Part shown: positions 42,512 to 50,134 of the stretch, in pieces
How the letters are laid out: each line of letters starts with the position of its first letter
Numbering within the stretch: position 1 is the first letter of the stretch
Assembly (NCBI GenBank): GCA_964465125.1
Contig: CAYXIO010000004.1
Span: 62,001-126,000 of the forward strand
Source of the DNA: CAYOHG01 sp964465125
GTDB lineage: Bacteria; Planctomycetota; Phycisphaerae; UBA1845; Fen-1342
Reading direction: 5' to 3'
Length of the DNA stretch: 64,000 nucleotides
Position numbers and translations under genes: made by a program
The notes under the pieces: generated by a model
Database searches by the model: none
Told to the model about the DNA's origin: nothing
The model's input: only the letters and a program-made list of their open reading frames with translations

Positions 42512-43477
42512 ATGAAGGCACTTCTGCACGGCATTGACATCGGCGGAACGAAGGTCGGCGTTTGCGTCGGCGACGACGAGGGCCGGGTGCTTGCCTCGAC
42601 CCGCTTTGCGACCGATCACGCCGCCGCCCCCGCGGGCATTCTGACGCGGGCGCTGCGCGAGCTGGACGCGCTGTCTGAGGCGCAAGCGCTCGGACCGGCC
42701 GGCGCGCTCGGGGTCGCCTGCCCGGGGCCGTTTCATGCGCCGCGGCAGCGGTTTCTCGACCCGCCCAACATGCCGCGCTGGCACAACTTCGCGCTCGGCG
42801 AGTTTCTGAAGGCGCACGCACCCGTACCGGCGGCGGGCATGAACGACGCCAACGCCGCCGCCCTCGCGGAGTGCTTCTGGGGCGCGGGCGTGGGCTTTCG
42901 CAACGTGGTCTTCTGCACCATGTCCACCGGGATGGGCGCCGGCTTCGTGCTGGACGGCCGGCTCTACGAAGGCACCGACGGCTTCGCCGCCGAGATTGGA
43001 CACCTGGCGCTCGAGTCGGACGGGCCGGTCGGCTTTGGGCGGCGCGGCAGCGTCGAGGGCTACCTCAGCGGCCCGGGCATCGTCCAGGTTGCCGAGGCCG
43101 AGCGGCTCGTCTGCCGGCAAACCGGCGCACCGACCGCCCTCGAACGGATCGCCGGCGAGACCGGCCTCTCCGCGGAGTCCGTTTGTGCCGCCGCCGCGGC
43201 GGGCGATGCGGCGGCGCAACGCGCCCTGGAACGCTGCGCCGCGCGGCTCGGCCGGCTGCTGGCGATCCTGACCGACCTGCTCAACCCGCAGGTGTTCATC
43301 CTCGGAACAATCGGCTCGGCTTACCCCGACCTGTTCATCCCGCGCGCGACCGAAGTGCTGCGAAGCGAGTCGATCCGCCACTCGGCCGAGATCGTCCGCA
43401 TGGTCCCTTCCGGGTTGTCGGACCCCGGCAGCCAGCAGGCGCTCGCGGTGGCGCGGCGCCTGCTGAGCAGCGAGTGA
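42512..43477 (+). CDS. ROK-family sugar kinase lacking the zinc-binding cysteines
   Basis: 321 residues, ATG at 42512. The phosphate-1 loop is GIDIGGTKVGVCVGDDEG, the catalytic Asp is in MNDANAAALAECFWGAG, and the adenosine-side glycine motif is MSTGMGAGFVLDGRLYEG. The family zinc site normally reads EIGH...CxCGxxGCxE; here EIGHLALESDGPVGFGRRGS is followed by VEGYLSG, so the His remains but the three cysteines are gone. It is expected to phosphorylate a hexose (glucose, N-acetylmannosamine or similar). The missing zinc site makes the substrate uncertain. Confidence 0.9.
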   Translation: MKALLHGIDIGGTKVGVCVGDDEGRVLASTRFATDHAAAPAGILTRALRELDALSEAQALGPAGALGVACPGPFHAPRQRFLDPPNMPRWHNFALGEFLKAHAPVPAAGMNDANAAALAECFWGAGVGFRNVVFCTMSTGMGAGFVLDGRLYEGTDGFAAEIGHLALESDGPVGFGRRGSVEGYLSGPGIVQVAEAERLVCRQTGAPTALERIAGETGLSAESVCAAAAAGDAAAQRALERCAARLGRLLAILTDLLNPQVFILGTIGSAYPDLFIPRATEVLRSESIRHSAEIVRMVPSGLSDPGSQQALAVARRLLSSE

Positions 43478-43505
43478 GGATGCGTATGCCGCAGCCGCAG
43501 TGGCG

Positions 43506-46127
43506 CTACGGCTTGGCCTGATTGGCGGCGCGCTCCTCGGGCGAGAAGTAGTGCGTCACCGTGTGCGATTGCCAGGCTTGCCCGTCAAACGTCGTCGCGC
43601 TGGCGGTGGACTTGTAGAAGTCGATCTTGCGGACCACGCCGGCGACCTTGCCAATGATGCTGCCCAAGCGCGTTACGAACTCGCGCGGCTTCTGCTCGGG
43701 AATCGCCATCGCAACCATCCCGGTAACCGGCTGAATCATGCCGAGCACCTTGGCGATGTCCTGGCCCACGCTGCGCTGGTCCATCAGCGCGACCGCCACG
43801 CATCCGGGCCCCGGCTCGATCATCTCGGCCATCGCGCGGGCGTTCTCGCGGATGCTCGGGTGCTTGCCGCGGGCCGTGTCGAGGCACAGCTCGGCGGCGC
43901 GCTGCGAGTTGGCGAAGACCAGGCAGCCCTCGGCGACGCCCCAGACCATCGGCTCGGCGGGGTTGAACGCCAGCGTCAGCGTGTGGAAGCCGGGCAGCTC
44001 GTCGCTGTCGAGCTCCCCGGTCGTCATGGTAAGCATCGCCAGCATCGGGTTGGTTGCGGTCAGCGCGCCCATTTGGGTGGTCAGCGTTTCGATGAAGGAG
44101 CTCAGCTTGGTCGCCGCGGTCTGCGGGTCCTTGACCTCGATCAGCCAGATCCAACCGGCGTCGTTCTCAAGCGTGATGCTCGCGAAGCGCCGCCCGAGCC
44201 AGCTCAGCAGGTCGCGCTCGAGCTCAAAGCCGAGCTCCGATTGCAGTGTGGTCCAATGCTCGATCAGCTCGTCGCCGACCGGGCCGACGCCGCGCACCGT
44301 CTCGATGGCGAAGTCGTAGGCGGCTCCCAGGTCGATGCCGCCGTTGATGGAAAACGAGAGGGTCTCGCGGGGCAGGAAGCGCATGAACTCGCCGACTTCC
44401 GCGGGCTTGGACAGCACCCGGTAGATCGGCAGCTCGCGTGCGTTGAGGACCATCGCGGCCCGGCCGATCTGGTGCAGGTCATAGTCCTTGACGTAGTAGA
44501 CCGTGGTCGACGAATCGAGGAAGGAGAACGCCTCCAGGATGCGCTGCGTTATCGACATGATGCCGGCCGCCCGCAACTTGGAGTCCTCGCTGGCGCCCTG
44601 CGAGGCGCGCTCGCGGGCCAATTCGAGCGCCGTCACGTAGCGCTCGTCTGCCCGCAGGCCCTTGAGGTCCGGGTCCTTGCTGATGTGCCGGGGGCAGTAG
44701 AACCCTGCCTCGACGGCGCGCTGTAGCGTTTGCAGCGCTTGGTCGTCGTGGTTCAGCAGCGCGTGGTAGCAGCTCATTGCGTAGAGCACGCGCGCGTCGC
44801 CCGGCGAGGCGGCCAGGGCCTGCTCGGCCAGGCGCAGCGCCTGCTCGTAGTCCCCCTGCTCTGAGCCGATGCGGTTGGCTTCGAGATAGAGCTTGTAGGC
44901 CTCGCCGCTGGTGCTCGAGTTGATGACCACGTCTTCAGCGCTGAATTGCGCCGCGAGCTTCCCGGCTCGTTCGAGCGCCGCCTGGTAGCGCGGGTCGCTT
45001 CGCAGGCTGGCCAGGTCCTCATCGGTGCGGATCTTCTCCGGTGCGTAGAACCCGGCCTCAACCGCTTTTTCCAGCCAGTCGAGCGCTTCCGCCTTTTCGC
45101 CGACCAGCGTGCTGAAGCACGCCAGGTTGTACAGCGCGATCGAGTCCCGGGGGTCGGTTTCGTGCGCCTTGCGGGTCAGCTCGAGCGCCTTGCGATGATC
45201 CCCGGAGCGGTAGGCGGCCAGGGCCTGCTCGTTCAGCTTCGCAACCTCGCGGTTGCCGCCGGTGTTCAGGTAGACGTCGTCGGACTCGCCGATCAGGCCG
45301 GCGACGCGGCTGAAAAGCGTGCGCAGCGAGCCGAACATGTTCTGCGCGTCGAAATGGAGGAAGCCGACGTTGTCCTTGGGGAGTTGCTCCAGCGCGGCCT
45401 GGAAGCGCGGGCTGTCGGCCAGTGCCGGTCCCTCGCCGGACAGTCGCTCGAGCACGTCCTTGACCAGCTCGCGGCCGAGCCCCAGCACCAGGATGTCGCC
45501 GTGCCGCGCGACGCAGATGTGCAGCCCCGGCGCGCCGGGCGCCATCGCCAGCAGGTTGATGCAGCAGGCCTCCGCGTCGCCGATGCGGACGTCTTCGAGC
45601 GTCAGGGCGCGCGCCCCGGCGAGACGATTCACTTCTTCCGATAGCGCCGCGAGAATTCCGCGCAAGGCCTGATAATCGCCGGCGGCGTGTGCGGCTTCGT
45701 TCTGCACCAGCCACGCCATCTGCGCCGGACCGAAGACGGGTTGGCGCTCGTCGGTGGAGTCCATCGGCGGCATGCGCTCGGCGAAGACGTTCTCGTAGCG
45801 CCCCAGTCGCGACCAATCAACCGCGTGGATCGAATCGATCAGGCGCGTGCGGACGCGGGCGAACTCAGCCTTCTGGTCGTCATCCAGAAACACCTCGATG
45901 GCCGCGACCACGTCGTCCAAGACCCCGCTCTGCACTGCGTTGTCGAAGAACTCGGTCCCGTATGCGTAGAGAAAGTCCTGCTCGGCCGTGCGCCGCCCGC
46001 CTACGCAGAGGAACGCATCGGCCGGGACGCCGCGGGTCAGCGGGTAGGAGGTGTCCTTCGCCGCCGCGGCCGGGTCGGCCAAAAGCAGCACGAGCGCGGC
46101 GACGTAGAGGTAGAACGTGTGGGTCAT
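43506..46127 (-). CDS. Exported DUF3352-like protein with internal TPR repeats
   Basis: 873 residues, ATG at 46125-46127 with AAGGA upstream. A signal peptide (FYLYVAALVLLLADPAAAA) precedes a domain beginning RGVPADAFLCVGGRRTAEQD, of the type in DUF3352 and related planctomycete surface proteins ('vPadt...v....'). The middle holds two similar TPR blocks (ALELTRKAHETDPRDSIALY, ALRLAEQALAASPGDARVLY), each followed by 'AVEAGFY-P..I..D-DL..LR.DpRY..AL'. The C-terminal part returns to the first domain type (LPRETLSFSINGGIDLGAAY). The split suggests TPR insertion into a DUF3352-like protein. Role unknown. Confidence 0.75.
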   Translation of the reverse strand: MTHTFYLYVAALVLLLADPAAAAKDTSYPLTRGVPADAFLCVGGRRTAEQDFLYAYGTEFFDNAVQSGVLDDVVAAIEVFLDDDQKAEFARVRTRLIDSIHAVDWSRLGRYENVFAERMPPMDSTDERQPVFGPAQMAWLVQNEAAHAAGDYQALRGILAALSEEVNRLAGARALTLEDVRIGDAEACCINLLAMAPGAPGLHICVARHGDILVLGLGRELVKDVLERLSGEGPALADSPRFQAALEQLPKDNVGFLHFDAQNMFGSLRTLFSRVAGLIGESDDVYLNTGGNREVAKLNEQALAAYRSGDHRKALELTRKAHETDPRDSIALYNLACFSTLVGEKAEALDWLEKAVEAGFYAPEKIRTDEDLASLRSDPRYQAALERAGKLAAQFSAEDVVINSSTSGEAYKLYLEANRIGSEQGDYEQALRLAEQALAASPGDARVLYAMSCYHALLNHDDQALQTLQRAVEAGFYCPRHISKDPDLKGLRADERYVTALELARERASQGASEDSKLRAAGIMSITQRILEAFSFLDSSTTVYYVKDYDLHQIGRAAMVLNARELPIYRVLSKPAEVGEFMRFLPRETLSFSINGGIDLGAAYDFAIETVRGVGPVGDELIEHWTTLQSELGFELERDLLSWLGRRFASITLENDAGWIWLIEVKDPQTAATKLSSFIETLTTQMGALTATNPMLAMLTMTTGELDSDELPGFHTLTLAFNPAEPMVWGVAEGCLVFANSQRAAELCLDTARGKHPSIRENARAMAEMIEPGPGCVAVALMDQRSVGQDIAKVLGMIQPVTGMVAMAIPEQKPREFVTRLGSIIGKVAGVVRKIDFYKSTASATTFDGQAWQSHTVTHYFSPEERAANQAKP

Positions 46128-46192
46128 TTTCGGTCCTTTCGATGGGCGGGGCGCCGCGCGTCTGCTTGCGCTCCGCCAATACCATGCGATCT

Positions 46193-49100
46193 TCAGCCCC
46201 CCGGCGCCTCAACTTCTGCCGCTGGTTGCGTGTCCGGGCTCGCGTTTCCCGGCTCGGGCGCGGGCTGGCTATCGGCGACGGCCGCGGCGGTTGGGCCTTT
46301 CCGCGCCTGCTTGAGCTCGTCGAGCCGGGCGCGCGTCTCTTCGAGCACGCGCGCCGGGGCGCGTGGATCGGCCTCCAGCGCCGCCAGGGCATCGCGCAAC
46401 AGCGGCTCGGCCTCGGAGTAGCGCGCCAGGTGCGTCAGCACGCTGCCCAGCAGGCTGCGGGCTTCGGCGATGGCCCAGTGCTCGGGCGGCAGCTCCTTCT
46501 GGCGCAGGACGAGGCAGGCCCGCAGCGGCTGCTCCGCGCTGGGCCAGTCGCCCCGTTCGATGAGCGTTTCCGCCTGAGATCGCAACGAGCTGCCGACGCC
46601 GGAGTACTCGGCGGCGACGGACTGCCCGAGCTGCGAGGCCAGCCCGGCAAGCTGGAACGACGCGGCTTCCACCATCCGCCCGTCCGCGATCAGCATCTCG
46701 ACCAGCAGCTCTTCCATTTCGCGGCGGTTGTACGGGCCGCCGGCACGGGCGGCTTCCACCGCGCGGCGCTGGGTTTCGATCGCGCGCGACAGGTCGCCGC
46801 CCGCGCGGCACGCGATCGCCAGCGTCTGAAGCAGTCCCGCGTCGCGCCCACCGCTCTGCTGCACGGCACGCTCCGCCGCCCGCGTCGCGACGGTCGGATC
46901 GCGCAGGTCGGTCGGCTCGCAGGTGAGCAGCTCCCAGGCGTATGCGTTCAGCGCTTCCGCGGAGGCGTCCAGCGGCTCGCATTGGCGGCGCAGCCGCTCC
47001 AGCCGAAGCTGGACCAGCGGACGCATCTCCTTCGTCTTGCGCTGCGTCTGGAGAATTCGCAGCAGGTCGTTCATGGCCAGCAACGTGCGCGGGTGCTCGG
47101 CTCCCAGCACGCGCTGATCCAGCTCCCAGCTCTCGCGATACAGCTCCTCGGCGGCGGCGAATTTCCCGCGGCTTTCCAAAACCTGGGCGAGCGTGGTCAA
47201 GGCGCGCATCACTTCGGGGTGCTCGCTTCCCAGGGCGCGCCGGGCACGCTCGAGCACGTCACGCAGCAGCGGCTCGGCCTCGTCGTTGCGGCCCTCGGCG
47301 CGATACACCGCCGCCAGGCTGATCTCCGAGCGCAGGGTCTCGAAATGATCCGCGCCCAGCACGCGCCGCTGGGTCTGCACATTCTGCTGATGCACGCGCT
47401 CGGCCTGGGCCAGCTTGGCCTGGCCCGCCAGCGCCGTGCCCAGCCGACTGCGGCTGCTGAGCGTGTCGAGATTGTCCTCGCCGGCGACGCGCGCCTGAAT
47501 GGGCAGCAGCGCGCCGAGAATCTCCTCGGCATCGCCGAAGCGGAACTCGTTGTTCAGAACGCTGGCCAGGCTGCTGCGGCAGCGCAGCGTCTCGGCCCGT
47601 TCGGGGCCGGCCGATTCGATCAGCAGGTTCACCGCGGCGCGCAACTGAGACTCCGCGGCCTGATAGGCGCCCAGCGCCTCAAACGTCTGCCCGATGGTCG
47701 TGCGCACGTCGGCTTCGACGTCGGGCTGGCCGGAAAGCGCGCCGGCCGAGATGCGCCGGGCGGCTTCGTCCAGCACGTAGCGCATGCTGACCTCGCGGCC
47801 GCGCGCCTGGCTGGGATCGACTGAGGAGAGGATTTCGCGCAGGAAGTCGTTGACGGATTCGGCCCGGCGCGCGTGCGCCTCGGCCTGCCGGCGCTGCTCC
47901 GCCTCGGCCCGGCGCGCGAACTCAGCCTGCCCGCGCGCCTGGCGGGCCGTGTCGCGCTCGGCCTTCAAGTCGTCTCGGGCGCTTGCGGCCTGCGACCAGC
48001 CGATCAGCGCCAGCGCCAAGCCGACCACCAGCGCACTGCCCACCAGGCTGCCTGCCAGGACCGCGAAACGGTTGCGCCGCACGAACTTGCTCAGGCGATA
48101 CGCAGCGCCCGGCGGCCCGGCATTGACCGGTTCGTGATTCAGGTAGCGCTGTAGGTCGCGGGCCAGCTCGCGGGCGGTCTGGTAGCGGCGCGACCGGTCC
48201 TTTTCGAGCGCGCGCATCGTGACCCAGTCGAGATCGCCGCGTATCGCCCGGGGCAGCGTCGTCGCCGTCCCGCCCATGCGAGTCGCCAGCCCGGAATCAG
48301 CCGCCAGTTGCTGGCGCAGCCGCAGCGAGGGACGCATCGGCTCGACTTCCCGCAGCACGCGGCGGATCTCCTCAAGGCCGGCTTTTCGCAGCGTCTGCGC
48401 ATCGAGCGGTGTGGTCCCGGTCAGCAGCTCGTAGAGCATGACGCCCAGCGAATACACGTCGGTGCGCGTATCGACGTCGAGCCCGTCGTTCTCAGCCTGA
48501 TCTGGGCTCATGTATTCGGGCGTTCCGAGGAATTGGCGCAGCTCGGTGTAGGCCGGCCGCTCCGTCAGCGGCTGGGTCGTCGCCTTGGCGATGCCGAAGT
48601 CGATCACCTTCGGCACGGGCTGGTTGTCGAGCATTGTCACCAGCACGTTTCGCGGCTTCAGGTCGCGGTGGATGATGCCCTTCTGATGAGCGTGCTGCAC
48701 GGCGTGACAGACGGGCAGCAGCAGCTCAAGCCGCTGTGAAAGCGTGAGCCGGCTGCGATTGCAGTAGTCGGTCAGCGCGATCCCGCGCACCAGCTCCATG
48801 ACGAAATAGGGGCGGCCGTCGGGCGTGGTTCCTGCGTCAAACACGCGGGCGATATTGGGGTGGTCCATCATCGCGAGGGCCTGGCGCTCGGCCTCAAAGC
48901 GCGCGATGACCTGCCGGGTGTCCATGCCCAGCTTGATGACCTTGAGCGCCACCTGCCGGCGGACGGGCTCCTCCTGCGACGCGAGATAGACGACGCCGAA
49001 GCCGCCTTCTCCCAGCACCTGGAGAATGCGGTAGGGGCCGACGCGGCTGTCGGCGGCGAGCTCGCGCTGCGCGTCGCCGGCGATCACCGTGGCCTGCGGG

Positions 49101-49288
49101 TCGATCACGGGTGAATCGAGAAAGGAGCCGGCCTGCTGGTGTGCCGAGAGCAGTCCCTCCACTCTGCTGCGCAGCCCGTCGTCATCGCCGCAGGCCCGCA
49201 TCAGAAAGGCGGTGCGGTCGGCCTCGCCGCTGCATTGCAGCGCTTCGGCGAAAACTTCTTCAAGTCGTTGATGATCGCGACTGGGCAC
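46193..49288 (-). CDS. Ser/Thr protein kinase with TM helix and TPR tail
   Basis: 1031 residues from the GTG at 49288 (AGGAG upstream). A short N-terminal helical segment (HQRLEEVFAEALQCSGEADR), typical of planctomycete kinases paired with ECF sigma factors, precedes the kinase: LGEGGFGVVYLAS, VALKVIKLG, IIHRDLKPRNVL, VIDFGIAKAT, EYMSPDQAE. A TM helix (FAVLAGSLVGSALVVGLALA) at about residue 410 is followed by a charged linker and about a dozen TPRs of the kinesin-light-chain kind (LGSEHPEVMRALTTLAQVLE, LGAEHPRTLLAMNDLLRILQ). The ECF sigma gene lies 72 nt upstream on the same strand, so the two form the common sigma-kinase pair. Confidence 0.93.
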   Translation of the reverse strand: MPSRDHQRLEEVFAEALQCSGEADRTAFLMRACGDDDGLRSRVEGLLSAHQQAGSFLDSPVIDPQATVIAGDAQRELAADSRVGPYRILQVLGEGGFGVVYLASQEEPVRRQVALKVIKLGMDTRQVIARFEAERQALAMMDHPNIARVFDAGTTPDGRPYFVMELVRGIALTDYCNRSRLTLSQRLELLLPVCHAVQHAHQKGIIHRDLKPRNVLVTMLDNQPVPKVIDFGIAKATTQPLTERPAYTELRQFLGTPEYMSPDQAENDGLDVDTRTDVYSLGVMLYELLTGTTPLDAQTLRKAGLEEIRRVLREVEPMRPSLRLRQQLAADSGLATRMGGTATTLPRAIRGDLDWVTMRALEKDRSRRYQTARELARDLQRYLNHEPVNAGPPGAAYRLSKFVRRNRFAVLAGSLVGSALVVGLALALIGWSQAASARDDLKAERDTARQARGQAEFARRAEAEQRRQAEAHARRAESVNDFLREILSSVDPSQARGREVSMRYVLDEAARRISAGALSGQPDVEADVRTTIGQTFEALGAYQAAESQLRAAVNLLIESAGPERAETLRCRSSLASVLNNEFRFGDAEEILGALLPIQARVAGEDNLDTLSSRSRLGTALAGQAKLAQAERVHQQNVQTQRRVLGADHFETLRSEISLAAVYRAEGRNDEAEPLLRDVLERARRALGSEHPEVMRALTTLAQVLESRGKFAAAEELYRESWELDQRVLGAEHPRTLLAMNDLLRILQTQRKTKEMRPLVQLRLERLRRQCEPLDASAEALNAYAWELLTCEPTDLRDPTVATRAAERAVQQSGGRDAGLLQTLAIACRAGGDLSRAIETQRRAVEAARAGGPYNRREMEELLVEMLIADGRMVEAASFQLAGLASQLGQSVAAEYSGVGSSLRSQAETLIERGDWPSAEQPLRACLVLRQKELPPEHWAIAEARSLLGSVLTHLARYSEAEPLLRDALAALEADPRAPARVLEETRARLDELKQARKGPTAAAVADSQPAPEPGNASPDTQPAAEVEAPGG

Positions 49289-49360
49289 CGCGGCTCCTCG
49301 CGGAGTTCTCCACTTCCACCATGCGCCAGGCAGCGCGGCGGCGCCTCAGCCCGCCGCCGC

Positions 49361-49927
49361 TCAGCTCGTGCGTGTGGAGTCGCGCAACTCGTTGTACAGC
49401 CACGCTCTGGCGAAGGTCCAATAGCGGTCGGCCGTGGCGCGCGAGATCCCCAGAATCTCTCCGGCCTCCGCGACGCTCAGCCCGGCGAAGAATCGCAGCG
49501 TCACCAGCCTGGCTTTGACCTCGTCCTCGACCGCCAGTCGATTCAACGCTTCGTCGAGCGCCAGCAGATCCACCGAGTTGGGCAGCGCGATATGGTCGGC
49601 CTCGTCCAGCTCGCGGCGCTCGCGGCCGCCGCCGCGCTTCAGCCGCGATCGCCGCCGGGCCGCTTCGATCAGGATTCGCCGCATGGCCTCCGCCGCGGCG
49701 CCGAAGAAGTGGCCGCGGCTGTCCCAGCCGTCGCCCTTGTTCCCCAGGAGCCTCAGGTAGGCTTCGTGCACCAGCTCCGTGGCCTGCAACGTGTGTCCGG
49801 GACGCTCGCGGGCGAGCCGCTGGGCGGCGAGCACGCGCAGCTCGTCGTAGACCGCGTGCAGCAGGCGATCACCGGCCTGCGGCTCGCCGCTGCGCACGTC
49901 CTGAAGCACCCGGGTGATGTCGCTCAC
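49361..49927 (-). CDS. ECF-type sigma factor paired with a Ser/Thr kinase
   Basis: 188 residues from the GTG at 49927, with GGAGG seven bases upstream. The sequence belongs to the planctomycete-rich ECF group with HTLQATELVHEAYLRLLGNK in region 2, GHFFGAAAEAMRRILIEAAR after it, and a C-terminal helix-turn-helix (LSVAEAGEILGISRATADRY, then WTFARAWLYNEL). These sigma factors are usually encoded next to a membrane Ser/Thr kinase that controls them by phosphorylation, and such a kinase lies directly downstream here. Confidence 0.93.
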   Translation of the reverse strand: MSDITRVLQDVRSGEPQAGDRLLHAVYDELRVLAAQRLARERPGHTLQATELVHEAYLRLLGNKGDGWDSRGHFFGAAAEAMRRILIEAARRRSRLKRGGGRERRELDEADHIALPNSVDLLALDEALNRLAVEDEVKARLVTLRFFAGLSVAEAGEILGISRATADRYWTFARAWLYNELRDSTRTS

Positions 49928-50134
49928 AGGCTGGCCTCCGGCGTGGGCGCCGGCCTCCCGGCAACGAGTGTCGCTCGGGCGCCGGATTAGATCAAGCGAC
50001 GACCTTGGGGCTTCGGGCGGCGGACCTTCGGCTCGAGGCACCGCGAGTTTGCGTTGAGCGGCCTTCCGGCCAGCGGTACAGTGCCTGCAAAGCGCATCGT
50101 GGACGGCCTCGAGGTCTATCTAGGGAGTATCGTC

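Noticed and set aside
41006..43381. Open frame of 791 codons on the minus strand
   Set aside because: Lies opposite the cluster-end protein and the ROK kinase, both of which have clear motifs; no domain visible in the shadow.
45689..47824. Long open frame (711 codons) on the plus strand across the DUF3352-like and kinase genes
   Set aside because: Antisense shadow of two well-supported minus-strand genes; composition is the Arg/Gly/Ala-rich type produced by high GC, with no recognisable motif.
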